A stretch of 64,000 nucleotides of DNA from Pandoraea anapnoica (lineage in GTDB: Bacteria; Pseudomonadota; Gammaproteobacteria; Burkholderiales; Burkholderiaceae): assembly GCF_902459765.1 (NCBI RefSeq), contig NZ_CABPSP010000006.1, positions 216,995 to 280,994 on the forward strand. The letters run 5' to 3'. Position numbers and translations under genes: made by a program. The notes under the pieces are model-generated. The model was not told where the DNA came from, did not search any database, and saw nothing but the letters and a program-made list of their open reading frames with translations. This document shows, in pieces, positions 55,953-64,000 of the stretch. How positions within the stretch are numbered: position 1 is the stretch's first letter; each line of letters begins with the position of its first letter.

Positions 55953-56915
55953 TCAGAACTGAATCGTTGCCGTGATGGAGTCCTTATAGGTGTCCGGCGC
56001 CGGGGTGGACGGTTGCGGCAGAATGCGGCCGTAGATCGTGATCGGTACCACGAGCCCCGTGCCGGTGCCGAGATAGGTCGATGTGCCGCCCGTGCCATCG
56101 CCCCACGCGGTGGCATAGCTCGAATTGGTATAGAGCTGATACGGAATCGTCGCGCCAAAGTTCTGGCCTTTCAGCGTACGCGCGCCCACTTGCCCGCTTA
56201 CACCGCCGCTCAGGAGAATCTGATACGCGTCGTTGTTCGTGCATTGCACGGAAAGCGAGCCTTGTGCCGTCAGCGTATTGCTGAGCGTGGTCGACGGTCC
56301 GAACGTGAGGCCCGTCGCGTTGATCGTGCATCTGTTGATGACCGTTACGTTTACGGTAAACCCGTTCGTGGTGCCGTTCGAAAAGCCCGATGTGCCGCAT
56401 GCGGGGGCGGCCAGCAAATAGAACTGATAGGACAGCGTGACGGTGCTTCCCGCGTACGTCGCGGAGTAGACGGTGTCGCCGTTGTTGGTACTCGGTACGG
56501 TGGTCTGGTTCGCTGCGATCTGGGTGTAAATGTCGATGTTCTTGCTATCCGTGCCGCCAAGAATCGAGTTGCTGAACGTGGTCGACAGGGAGGTGGCCGC
56601 CGTGGACCCCCACGGCGTAGCGTATCCGCTGTCGGTGTACATGTTGTACGCAATCGTGTTGCTGCCATTCGCCAGCGTGCGCGGCGACGTCCCCGAAAAG
56701 GCCACACAGATCTTCACGTTCGGCACCAGATTGATGGCCGCCCAGGTGCAGGTGACCTTGACCGTGCCGGTGGTCGTCACGGCGGTGCCCGTGATCGGAC
56801 TGAAGGCGGGCAGGGCGATCGTCGGCGCTCCCAGCGAGCAGGTCTGCGCCTGAGCCGTGGGTGCGGCGAACAAGCCCATCACAAAAAGGATCGAGAGCAA
56901 GACGAAGCGTTTCAT
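55953..56915 (-). CDS. Spore coat U-type fimbrial tip protein (two SCPU domains)
   Basis: A 320-residue exported protein: signal peptide (1-23, AQA-Q), then two spore coat U domains (about 25-175 and 190-320), each with the paired Cys and final beta strand of Csu-type subunits. The C-terminal end PAPDTYKDSITATIQF is the typical donor-strand region. Two-domain members usually sit at the fimbrial tip. GGAGAG precedes ATG 56915, which overlaps the usher stop. Last gene of the operon. Confidence 0.88.
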   Translation of the reverse strand: MKRFVLLSILFVMGLFAAPTAQAQTCSLGAPTIALPAFSPITGTAVTTTGTVKVTCTWAAINLVPNVKICVAFSGTSPRTLANGSNTIAYNMYTDSGYATPWGSTAATSLSTTFSNSILGGTDSKNIDIYTQIAANQTTVPSTNNGDTVYSATYAGSTVTLSYQFYLLAAPACGTSGFSNGTTNGFTVNVTVINRCTINATGLTFGPSTTLSNTLTAQGSLSVQCTNNDAYQILLSGGVSGQVGARTLKGQNFGATIPYQLYTNSSYATAWGDGTGGTSTYLGTGTGLVVPITIYGRILPQPSTPAPDTYKDSITATIQF

Positions 56916-59359
56916 CGATCTCTCCCCGACGGTCTTGTTGAGGCGGGCTTGCCCTGCGGCGTGCAGACCAGCGGCCCGATACGCGCCATCGCGCCCTGCA
57001 CGGCCGGATCGTAGGCAAACGTCACGACGCATGTGCCGTTGTCCTGCGAAATCACAAGCGAATTGTCGGGTTGCAAGGCGTCCACGAACGTTTGGCCGTC
57101 GTAGCCGACAATCGTTTGTGCACCTGTCTCCCGATGGGTGACGCGTGCACCGACTTGCAACGGTTCGCCGTCCGGCGTGACCAGCGTAATGAGCGCGGCG
57201 CGGTAGCGATGCACGGGGAACGCGACGAGCACCCCGGCCCCGGACTCAGGAATGACCGTGCGCGCGGCAGGCGAGATGCGCATGTCGGCGGGCAGGTCTG
57301 TCGGGTCGACGCTGAGACGGTTGATCTGATACCCGTTGAGATCGGGGATGACAAGATTGCCCATGCCGTTGGTGCGTCCGACCGGGAGTTGTTCACGCAG
57401 CACGGGCACGCTGGCGTCGTCGTCCGTCTTGACCAGCGCGAAGCTGTCGTAGATGCGTCGCGCCGGATAGAGGCCGCCATCCATAGCGACGACCGCCCCC
57501 GACAGTCCGAGACCGACACGTGTCTGCCCGTCGTACGTCTGCGCTTGTGCCGACGCCTGTCCGTAGCGCCCCAGATACTGCGCTTGCGCCTGACCGATGC
57601 GCACGCTGTCGTTCACGCCGCCCAGCACATTCCATCCCCATCCACCGCCATAGTCGGGCGTGCGCGTGGCCCCGGCGAGGGCCTGCGTCGAGCCTTGTTG
57701 TCGGGCCAGCGACATCGACCCGACGGTATTCGGGCCGAGGGTAAAACTGAGCATCGCGAACACACCGTAGCTGCGCCGATTCGCCAAATCCTGAAACGCA
57801 CCGAGGTTGAGCGAGCCTAAGACCCGCACCGGCCAGGAAACGTTGGCGGACAGCACCCGCGACGTCGGGAAGTCGGGGCCACGCATGCCGATGTAGCTCA
57901 ACGACAGCGTCCGGTTTTCCCAGAACGGCGTGGAGATGGTGACACGGTCCATGGCCGTCGGCACGCCCGAGCCGCCGAGCGTGGCGAGATCGCGGAAGTC
58001 GCCGATGGTGCGCTGAAACAGCGAATCGAACGAGAAGCCGCGTGACAGGTATTGGTAGCCCACGCCGATCTGCGCGCCGTTGCGCTTGCCGGTGGATCCG
58101 GACAGCGAACCGCTCACCACCCCATAGCCGGACATCGACACCAGCGCACCCACGCCCGCATTCATCAGTCCTGACGAGCCCTCTGCGTGATATTCGGTCG
58201 TCAGCCGGTCGGACACGCCGTAGCGGTACGCCGCCGAGGCGGCCAGGCGATGCTCATAGCCCCACGAACGGAAACCATAGTCGGTGCGTGGCACGCCCGC
58301 TTCGAACGAATAGCTCGACAGTCCCGCCGCCAGCATGCGGGTGTCGATATACAACGGCACGTTGAGGACGCTCTCACGCCCGAGCGCATCGCGTGTGACG
58401 ACCGTTGCCTGGAGATTGCCGATCAGCCCCGGCGTTTCGCGAATCACGAACGGACCGGCGGGCACGCTGCCGCCAAAGCGCCGGATGCCGTCGAGATAGA
58501 CGTCAACCGACGACGGGACCGCCGCCGATCCGCCGAGTGTGGGCACGGGGAACGTGACGAGGTCGGGCCGCAGGGCGAAGTTTTTGCGCCACTGTACGCC
58601 CGCCATGCGAATCGAGCGCGACCACGCCAGCGAGCCGGAGATCGTGTCGCCCAGTTGCAGACTCGTCATCTCCACAGGATTGTCGTGACGCCAGGACGTG
58701 TCGTAGCGCAGATAGGCCTGACTTACCGAGTACGTGTCGAACACGCCCGTCTGACTGAACACCCCGCCCGGATGAAAGTATCGGAACTCGGTCCAGCTGG
58801 AGGCGCGTGTAGTCCGGTCGCGCTCGATCAGCGCGTCGTAATTGAATACGAAGCCGCGCGACGTCATGGCGTTCGCCGCGCGCGGTGCGACACGGCCGAT
58901 CTGGAACGGTACGCGCAGCGCATCGGGCACGTCGATGTCGATGCTCTGCCGCGCGGCGTCGTAGCGGTATTGCACGCCGCCGATTCTGTCGAGCGGGACT
59001 TGCGCGTCGCCGGAGACGCTGAGCTGGCTGACGTCGATGCCCAGCGACTGCAGGTCGTCGGCTGCGGCGCTGAAACGCCCGTCGCGCAGGATGAAGTGGG
59101 CGATGGCACCGGTCGCTGCACCGTTGACGGATACGTCGAGATAGTAATCCGCGGGCGTGGCTTCGGCGGCCGTTGCGTCCGGCACAGGCGCGAGCGCACC
59201 GGCGAACACGCTCGCCATCCTCGCCAACCATATGACCACCTGTCGTTGCCGAGGCGGGCGTATTTTTCGCGCGCCGCACGGGATAGGCGGCGCAACGGAT
59301 AAGGCGAGAGCAGTGGTGAGGGCGTTCGCACGCAGACGCGCGAGCTCACCCGCCGCCAT
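56912..59359 (-). CDS. Outer-membrane fimbrial usher, archaic (sigma) type
   Basis: An 815-residue usher. After an export signal region (to about residue 65) come the N-terminal chaperone-binding domain (YYLDVSVNGAATG), the 24-strand pore (about 190-680) with plug segment, and C-terminal domains with the conserved Cys pair (GTCVVTFAYDP...IGPLVC). The ATG at 59359 overlaps the chaperone stop by 14 bases and has the plausible signal peptide. Open frame further upstream lies inside the chaperone gene. Confidence 0.9.
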   Translation of the reverse strand: MAAGELARLRANALTTALALSVAPPIPCGARKIRPPRQRQVVIWLARMASVFAGALAPVPDATAAEATPADYYLDVSVNGAATGAIAHFILRDGRFSAAADDLQSLGIDVSQLSVSGDAQVPLDRIGGVQYRYDAARQSIDIDVPDALRVPFQIGRVAPRAANAMTSRGFVFNYDALIERDRTTRASSWTEFRYFHPGGVFSQTGVFDTYSVSQAYLRYDTSWRHDNPVEMTSLQLGDTISGSLAWSRSIRMAGVQWRKNFALRPDLVTFPVPTLGGSAAVPSSVDVYLDGIRRFGGSVPAGPFVIRETPGLIGNLQATVVTRDALGRESVLNVPLYIDTRMLAAGLSSYSFEAGVPRTDYGFRSWGYEHRLAASAAYRYGVSDRLTTEYHAEGSSGLMNAGVGALVSMSGYGVVSGSLSGSTGKRNGAQIGVGYQYLSRGFSFDSLFQRTIGDFRDLATLGGSGVPTAMDRVTISTPFWENRTLSLSYIGMRGPDFPTSRVLSANVSWPVRVLGSLNLGAFQDLANRRSYGVFAMLSFTLGPNTVGSMSLARQQGSTQALAGATRTPDYGGGWGWNVLGGVNDSVRIGQAQAQYLGRYGQASAQAQTYDGQTRVGLGLSGAVVAMDGGLYPARRIYDSFALVKTDDDASVPVLREQLPVGRTNGMGNLVIPDLNGYQINRLSVDPTDLPADMRISPAARTVIPESGAGVLVAFPVHRYRAALITLVTPDGEPLQVGARVTHRETGAQTIVGYDGQTFVDALQPDNSLVISQDNGTCVVTFAYDPAVQGAMARIGPLVCTPQGKPASTRPSGRDR

Positions 59360-60140
59360 CGATATTGACGACGAAGCGCGTGGGCACCGTGTTGATCGCG
59401 GCGTCGAGGGCGAGCGGCGACACGGGCGGTTTGCCGACCGGCCACGACACCTTGAACGCACGCCGTTGCCCTGCGAGCGCATAGCCGAGCAGACCGCTGG
59501 TCAGCGGGTGCGACTTCCCGGCAGCGTCGACAAGACTGCTGGCCCCGATCTGTGCGCGCGTGCCGCCGTGGTTTTCGGCTTCGAGGTGCCACGCGCCGTC
59601 GATGGTCTTAAGCGTGAATCGCAGATCCGGCTTCGCGGGCACGGTCGGCGGCGCGACGAACACGGGAATCGAATAACGCATATGAATGGTGATGCCGCTC
59701 TGCACGGGTTGGCCGGGTTCGGGCAGTTCGTCGACGAGCAGGCGGAAACTTTGTTCGGTGGCCGGCGGCGTGTTAGCCACCCGCACGAGCCGGATGATCT
59801 GAGAACTACCGGGTTCAATGCGCAGGATCGGCGGGCTGGCTGCAATGGCGTCGGTCGGCGTGAGCTTGTCCTCGCCATCCGCCTGCGTCCACGTGTAGAT
59901 CCGGACCTGTCCGTAGACGGTCGTGTCTCCCGGATTGCTCAACGTCATGCCGATGGCGTTCTGTTTCGCGGCGAATTCGGCATTGACGGGGGAAATCTGA
60001 AGCGTGGCGGCCGCGGCGAGCGGACTGCCGAGCGTCGTTGCAAGAACAAAGAGAAGAGGGGAGCGTAACGCAGTGTGGCGAACAAATCCTGCCGCGCCGG
60101 TCACGGCGCGTCGCTCCGCCCCGAGGCGGAAAACGGTCAT
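59346..60140 (-). CDS. Periplasmic fimbrial chaperone (PapD-like)
   Basis: A 264-residue chaperone with signal peptide (cleavage near AAA-TLQ, about 45). Two immunoglobulin-like domains follow; the strand VYGQVRIYTWTQADGEDKL, the conserved LRIEPGSSQIIRLVR and RLLVDELPEP match Csu-type chaperones. GGGG lies eight bases before the ATG. It caps pilin subunits and hands them to the usher. Confidence 0.9.
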   Translation of the reverse strand: MTVFRLGAERRAVTGAAGFVRHTALRSPLLFVLATTLGSPLAAAATLQISPVNAEFAAKQNAIGMTLSNPGDTTVYGQVRIYTWTQADGEDKLTPTDAIAASPPILRIEPGSSQIIRLVRVANTPPATEQSFRLLVDELPEPGQPVQSGITIHMRYSIPVFVAPPTVPAKPDLRFTLKTIDGAWHLEAENHGGTRAQIGASSLVDAAGKSHPLTSGLLGYALAGQRRAFKVSWPVGKPPVSPLALDAAINTVPTRFVVNIDGGG

Positions 60141-60153
60141 CGTTGGCGCCCCG

Positions 60154-60681
60154 CTAGAAGTAAACGGTCGCGGTGATCGACGTCGAATACGTATCCGGCC
60201 GGGGAATCGCGCCAGCCGATGTCGGCACCTGGCCGTAGACGGTCACGGACTGCGCGGTGCCGTTACCGGTGCCGCTGACTGTATCGGTGCCCTGCGACGT
60301 GCCCCAGTTGGTGGTGTGCTGTGAGTCCTGAAAGAGCCCGAACCCGACCGTTGCCGTATTCCCGCTGGTGCCGCCCGCCAGCAAACGTGCGGTGATCGTC
60401 GAGCCAGTGGTGGTGCCCGCACTCAGACCGACGTTGTAGGGCGTGGTGTTCGTGCACGTCACCGACAGGGTCGTCGTCGCCGTGAGCGCTGTCGTCAGAC
60501 TGGAGACCGTCCCGAAGTTCATCGGTGTGGACGTGATCGAACAACCGGCCTGAATGACCAGCGTGACAGTGAAGGTGCTGGTGGCGGTGCCGTTGCTGTA
60601 GACCGCAGCGACCGCAGGCAGCGGCGGAACAAGCAAGAGGCTTGCCAGGAGGACGGTAATGCGCGCAGCTGGTTTATTCAT
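60154..60681 (-). CDS. Spore coat U-type major pilin
   Basis: A 175-residue exported single-SCPU-domain protein: signal peptide to about residue 26, first-half QAGCSITSTPMNFGTVSS, the second Cys in SVTCTNTTPYNVGLSAG, and the family ending RPDTYSTSITATVYF. First gene of the four-gene operon (pilin, chaperone, usher, tip). Thr/Ser/Gly-rich composition is normal for these subunits. Confidence 0.9.
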   Translation of the reverse strand: MNKPAARITVLLASLLLVPPLPAVAAVYSNGTATSTFTVTLVIQAGCSITSTPMNFGTVSSLTTALTATTTLSVTCTNTTPYNVGLSAGTTTGSTITARLLAGGTSGNTATVGFGLFQDSQHTTNWGTSQGTDTVSGTGNGTAQSVTVYGQVPTSAGAIPRPDTYSTSITATVYF

Positions 60682-61047
60682 CGTCGGTTTCTCGAAAAAA
60701 CGTCGGAAGGACCTAGCGGGATCAAGGCGATGCAACTGCCGTTGCCGCATACCACGTTGATACGTAAAGTACGTCGCACTACTTAAGACATAGTGTATAT
60801 CGCGGGCTTGCCTTTGTGTCATGCGAGTGACGGGCGGCCACGGCTTAGCTCTTTTATTTCAAATGACCGTTTAATTTCGGATGAGCGGACAGCACGTGCT
60901 ACCCACAGCACTGCTAACTGTCATGCGTCTGTCATGAGCGAACGGTAACTTTCAAGCCGGTCCAGGTTCTGTGCTCACCCGAGGGCGACGCGCGCCTACT
61001 CAGGCCCCGCACGTCCAGCCTTCCCAGCCAACGCCACTCTCGACGAC
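60682..61047. promoter_or_regulatory. Divergent region, fimbrial operon versus signalling operon
   Basis: About 365 bases. An AT-rich stretch with CACTA...TAGTG half-sites around 60777-60795 and AT-rich sequence at 60850-60880 are the likely control area for the fimbrial operon. TGTCATG occurs twice near 60920-60935. No gene seen. Confidence 0.4.
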
Positions 61048-61749
61048 ATGACAGGCAGCTTCGCGCCGCTGCGCGCGTTCGCGCTTGCCGGCTTCGTGTT
61101 TTGCGGCGGCACGCTCGCCATCGCACAGCCTGCGCTACGCAGTGGCGACGCCTTTCTGTCCTTCGATATCCCTGCACAACCCCTGTCCGACGCCTTGCGC
61201 GAGTTCGCTCGCGTCACCCGGTTGCCCACGTTATATAGAAGCGAACTGGTCGACGGGCTGGAGTCGTCTCCCGTTCATGGGTTTCTGACGGCGCAAACGG
61301 CGCTCGCACAATTGCTGGAAAGCACGGGGCTCGTGGCGCAACGCATTGCCAGCGATACGGGACCGGCGTTCGTGTTGCGCGCAGCCGAGGGTGCAACTTC
61401 GGGTGCGGCCGAGCGCGGTGGGCTTGGCAACCTTGCCGGTTACCCGGCGTTCGTTCAGGCGCGCGTGATGTCGGCCCTGTGCGCGAGTGCCGACAGCGCG
61501 CCCGGCGAGTATCGGGCGCTGCTGCGCTTTAGTGTCAGGCCGGGCGGTGCGCTTGAAAACGTCGAGCTGTTGAGCAGCACGGGCGACGCACGGCGTGACC
61601 GTGCCATCCTCTCCAGCTTGGAGCGTGTCGTGCTGGACGTCGCACCGCCCGCCGACCTGCATCAACCGCTCACGCTGCTGATCGTGCCGGGCACGGCGCG
61701 CGCGACCGGCGCGACGACCCCATGCGTGACTGAGCGCGGGGAACGCTAG
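61048..61749 (+). CDS. STN-domain signalling protein with TonB C-terminal-like domain (VreA-like)
   Basis: A 233-residue exported protein. After the signal peptide (cleavage near AIAQ) comes an STN domain (about 32-85; FDIPAQPLSDALREFARVT, AQTALAQLLESTGL), the part TonB-dependent receptors use to signal to FecR proteins. The C-terminal half (about 145-220; LLRFSVRPGGALENVELLSS) resembles a TonB C-terminal domain. There is no receptor barrel. This architecture and the gene order STN-sigma-FecR match the Vre/PUMA3 type of cell-surface signalling. Two bases separate it from the sigma gene. Confidence 0.8.
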   Translation: MTGSFAPLRAFALAGFVFCGGTLAIAQPALRSGDAFLSFDIPAQPLSDALREFARVTRLPTLYRSELVDGLESSPVHGFLTAQTALAQLLESTGLVAQRIASDTGPAFVLRAAEGATSGAAERGGLGNLAGYPAFVQARVMSALCASADSAPGEYRALLRFSVRPGGALENVELLSSTGDARRDRAILSSLERVVLDVAPPADLHQPLTLLIVPGTARATGATTPCVTERGER

Positions 61750-61751
61750 GC

Positions 61752-62327
61752 ATGGCGCACGATTCCCAACCGGCCCTCTCCGAATATCTGATCCGCCACT
61801 ACGGTGCGCTCAAGCGCCGGGTGACGCATCTGCTCGGCAGCAGCGATCTGGCCAGCGATGCCTTGCATGACGCATGGCTGCGGGTGAACGCCGAACCGGT
61901 ACCGCCGTCGGACGACGCGAGCCATCCCGGGGAACCCGGTGAAGCCAGCGAAGCGGCCCATGCCTTGCCCGCGTCGGTGCGCAGCCCCGGTAGCTATCTG
62001 GTGCGCATGGCGATCAACATTGCGGTGGACGCGCTGCGTCGCAACAGCCGCGCCTTGCCACTCGACGAGGTGGACGCGCTCATCGAACTGGCCGACCCCG
62101 CACCCGGTCCGGCACAGACGGTGCAGGCGCGCATCGAGATGCAGACGATGATGCAGTGGTTGGAGCGCATGCCCGAGCGTCGACGTGAGATCTTCGTGCT
62201 CGTGCACTTTGAGAACCTGCTTCAGTCGGACGTCGCGCAACGACTGGGGTGTTCCAAACGTACCGTGGAGTATGAGCTCAAGCACGCGCACGACTACCTG
62301 GCGCGCAAACTGGAGCGCGACGCGTAA
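61752..62327 (+). CDS. ECF sigma factor, FecI-like
   Basis: A 191-residue extracytoplasmic-function sigma factor. Region 2 (about 10-95; YLIRHYGALKRRVTHLLGSSDLASDALHDAW and YLVRMAINIAVDALRR) and region 4 (about 125-185; LPERRREIF-type text, then DVAQRLGCSKRTVEYELKHAHDYL) are intact. The linker between regions 2.2 and 2.3 holds an extra Pro/Glu/Ala-rich insert of about 20 residues. It sits between STN and FecR-like genes and should be held by the latter until a surface signal arrives. Confidence 0.92.
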   Translation: MAHDSQPALSEYLIRHYGALKRRVTHLLGSSDLASDALHDAWLRVNAEPVPPSDDASHPGEPGEASEAAHALPASVRSPGSYLVRMAINIAVDALRRNSRALPLDEVDALIELADPAPGPAQTVQARIEMQTMMQWLERMPERRREIFVLVHFENLLQSDVAQRLGCSKRTVEYELKHAHDYLARKLERDA

Positions 62328-62392
62328 TGGCTCAAGCGATAGCGCACGCAGCGGCTTACGTAATGCCGCGTAAGAATTCGATCTGCGAAAAG

Positions 62393-62422
62393 TTTGCGGA
62401 TTTCGTGCTCGCCATCCGTCTA
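62393..62422 (+). promoter_or_regulatory. Candidate ECF promoter before the FecR-like gene
   Basis: TTTGCGGA (62393-62400), 16 bases, CGTCTA (62417-62422). The same arrangement with the same spacing occurs before the haemagglutinin gene (63632-63660), and both have an upstream A run and a shared TCGCC in the spacer. Recognition by the ECF sigma factor encoded just upstream is inferred. Confidence 0.55.
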
Positions 62423-62525
62423 CCTACTGGTGGACGTGGCAAAACCGCGTGCGGGCCTCGTCGGCGGGGCTTCGGCATGACGGTGAGTGCCCCGGCGCTG
62501 CGCACCATCGAATAACAAGACAGAC

Positions 62526-63533
62526 ATGACATCCATTCCTGACGACCACGCCAACACCCCGGACGAGCTGCATCGGCAAGCCTGGGTCTGGTTGCGCTTG
62601 CTCAAGTCGGACACCGTCAGGCAATGGGACGCCGAGCGATTCAGACATTGGCTCGACGCCAGTCCGGCGCACAAGGCGGCGTTCAATGCCGCCCGCGCGC
62701 AGTGGGACAGTTACACCCCCGCTGCGGCGGTGCTCGATCAGACGCTCGGGCGACGCACGCCGCCTGTGCGGGCCGCCGTTCGCACTGGCCGCCGCGCCTT
62801 TCTCGGGACGATGGTCGCGGGCGGCGCTGCGTTGGCGGTGGCTGCTATCGTTCATCCGCCCGCCGGGCTGTGGCCGTCGCCCGACCAATGGGGCGCGGAC
62901 TACAGCACCGCGACCGGCGAACAGCGTGCCATCCGGTTGGCTGGCCTGGCCGGACAGGTCGACGTCACGCTCAACACGCAGACCCGTATTCGTACGGATG
63001 TGTCCGCCAGTGTGCCGGGCATCGAACTGCTGAGCGGGGAAGCGGCCGTGGATCTGCCCGGCGGCCGTGGGCGCGGTACGGGCACGGCGTTTGTGGTGGC
63101 GGCCGCAGGTGGCACGAGTTCGTCCACCTCGGGACGATTCGAGGTGCGGTATCTCGACGGTCGCGTGTGTGTGACTTGCCTGTCAGGTGCGGTGCGTGTC
63201 GATCATCCGATGGGGCAGCGCGTGCTGCACGCGGCGCAGCAGACGGCGTACGACCGCCACCAACTCGCCGGTGTGACGCTGGCCGACGCCGCCAACGTGT
63301 CCGCGTGGCGAAATGGCGAACTGGTGTTTCGTCAGACGCGTCTGGCGGTCGTGCTCGACGAGATCAACCGGTATCGTCCGGGCCGCATTCTGCTGATGAA
63401 CGACAAGGTGCGCAACCAGCCCGTAAGCGGCAGCTTCTACATCGCATCACTCGATCGCGCTATCGCCCAGCTGCAATACAGCTTCGATCTGCACGCCCGC
63501 CAGTTGCCGGGTGGCTTGCTCGTTCTCACCTGA
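62526..63533 (+). CDS. FecR-family regulator of ECF sigma activity
   Basis: A 335-residue inner-membrane sigma regulator. The cytoplasmic anti-sigma part (1-90) has the WVWLRLLKSD...FRHWLDASPAHKAAF signature split over helices, one membrane segment follows (about 95-118; FLGTMVAGGAALAVAA), and the periplasmic FecR domain (130-335) ends with GRILLMNDKVRNQPVSGSFY. It lies 198 bases downstream of the sigma gene and may have its own ECF promoter in that gap. Confidence 0.9.
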   Translation: MTSIPDDHANTPDELHRQAWVWLRLLKSDTVRQWDAERFRHWLDASPAHKAAFNAARAQWDSYTPAAAVLDQTLGRRTPPVRAAVRTGRRAFLGTMVAGGAALAVAAIVHPPAGLWPSPDQWGADYSTATGEQRAIRLAGLAGQVDVTLNTQTRIRTDVSASVPGIELLSGEAAVDLPGGRGRGTGTAFVVAAAGGTSSSTSGRFEVRYLDGRVCVTCLSGAVRVDHPMGQRVLHAAQQTAYDRHQLAGVTLADAANVSAWRNGELVFRQTRLAVVLDEINRYRPGRILLMNDKVRNQPVSGSFYIASLDRAIAQLQYSFDLHARQLPGGLLVLT

Positions 63534-63631
63534 TTCGGTTGTCTCCCTTGATGTGAAGCGCGCGTCGGCTGTGTAGCCGGTGCGCTTCGCATGCCTTCGA
63601 AAACGCACTGCCGAAGTGGTTTGCAAAAAAT

Positions 63632-63660
63632 TTTGCGGACTCCATTCGCCGGGTTCGTCT
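63632..63660 (+). promoter_or_regulatory. Candidate ECF promoter before the haemagglutinin gene
   Basis: TTTGCGGA (63632-63639), 16 bases, CGTCT (63656-63660), preceded by an A-rich run, identical in core and spacing to the site at 62393-62422. It lies about 130 bases upstream of the exoprotein start. Confidence 0.55.
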
Positions 63661-63791
63661 TAGCTCGTCACGACGTTTCTGCGACGCCTTCACTCGGGTC
63701 GTAGTGCGCACAAATCTACGGGAAAAGCCGATTCGCACGCACGGGGAATGTCGCGTTGCGGGGGCGGCGCAGAATGAGGCGAGAGTTCCAG

Positions 63792-64000
63792 ATGGTCACA
63801 CGCGGACAGACGGGCAAGACGGTTCAGTCACGACATTCGACGCCAGGCGCACGACGTTTGCGCCTCTCGCCAATGACGCACGCCGTCGCACTGGTGCTCG
63901 CCACCGGCAGCTTCTGGAGTGAGGCCCACGCGCAACAGGCGTTCAGCAGTGCGTGGTTCGCCGCGCGCGGCGCTGCGCAGACCACGGCGGCGCAAACGGG
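63792..64000 (+). CDS. Filamentous haemagglutinin-family exoprotein, 5' part only
   Basis: An open frame from ATG 63792 to the window edge (69 complete codons), with GAGAG about seven bases upstream. The product has a long basic N-region, a hydrophobic stretch (MTHAVALVLATGSFW) and cleavage near EAHA-Q, then QQAFSSAWFAARGAAQ, a start typical of large haemagglutinin-family proteins exported by two-partner secretion in Burkholderiaceae. The signalling operon and the ECF-type promoter upstream suggest it is the regulated output. The gene continues beyond the window. Confidence 0.7.
   Translation, partial: MVTRGQTGKTVQSRHSTPGARRLRLSPMTHAVALVLATGSFWSEAHAQQAFSSAWFAARGAAQTTAAQT

Noticed and set aside
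57071-60068. Several long plus-strand frames opposite the usher and chaperone genes
   Set aside because: The sense-strand fimbrial genes have signal peptides, family motifs and overlaps; these are complements.

Overview
The window is GC-rich beta-proteobacterial DNA, most likely from the Burkholderiaceae and probably from Pandoraea or a close relative. This assignment is inferred from gene content: a large hopanoid cluster, a CyoABCD oxidase, a K/A/P-rich HU-like protein, archaic chaperone-usher fimbriae and a haemagglutinin-family exoprotein. No rRNA, tRNA, CRISPR array, transposase or integrase was seen.

Layout. (1) 0.1-7.2 kb: a minus-strand response regulator / histidine kinase / acetyltransferase unit; a previously unannotated-looking run of three very short ORFs (24, 34 and 25 codons), each with its own Shine-Dalgarno sequence and closed by an intrinsic terminator; and a divergent autotransporter whose passenger carries a zinc-protease signature. 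(2) 7.3-15.5 kb: the cyoABCD quinol oxidase operon with a LysR gene attached, a periplasmic orphan, a nitronate monooxygenase-like flavoprotein and an EamA exporter. (3) 15.6-33 kb: hopanoid biosynthesis and transport: hpnC diverging from hpnD-hpnE-shc-hpnG; ispH-hpnH-hpnA-hpnB on the minus strand; hpnM and hpnN; then dxs. A small R-type lectin / IPT-like gene pair sits inside this cluster behind a perfect lux-box-like palindrome. (4) 31-40.3 kb: one tightly packed minus-strand operon: CDP-alcohol phosphatidyltransferase fused to a 2-oxoglutarate/Fe(II) oxygenase, an HpnL-like membrane protein, a nucleotidyltransferase, PEP mutase fused to a second nucleotidyltransferase, phosphonopyruvate decarboxylase, 2-AEP transaminase and dxs. 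This reads as a pathway from PEP to aminoethylphosphonate, then CMP-AEP, then a phosphonolipid, physically merged with isoprenoid/hopanoid genes.

(5) 40.6-49.2 kb: an SDR, a YqjI/YqjH-like metal-responsive regulator and ferric reductase, a Tat-type amino-acid binding protein, an HU-like protein, an MFS sugar transporter and PagP. (6) 49.2-54 kb: an intergenic region with three identical-length 35-bp units built from DnaA boxes next to AT-rich DNA, then acylating acetaldehyde dehydrogenase and 4-hydroxy-2-oxovalerate aldolase, an IclR regulator and a YcgR-like PilZ protein. (7) 54.3-64 kb: a 534-residue orphan, a four-gene spore-coat-U/chaperone/usher fimbrial operon, and a cell-surface-signalling module (STN protein, ECF sigma factor, FecR-like regulator) followed by the start of a filamentous-haemagglutinin-family gene. 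The FecR-like gene and the haemagglutinin gene are each preceded by the same candidate ECF promoter with identical spacing.

The strongest leads for something undescribed are the phosphonate-hopanoid operon with its novel fusion enzyme, the mini-protein operon, the lux-box-linked lectin pair and the DnaA-box units. All functional statements rest on reading the sequence and on family knowledge; no database search was run.
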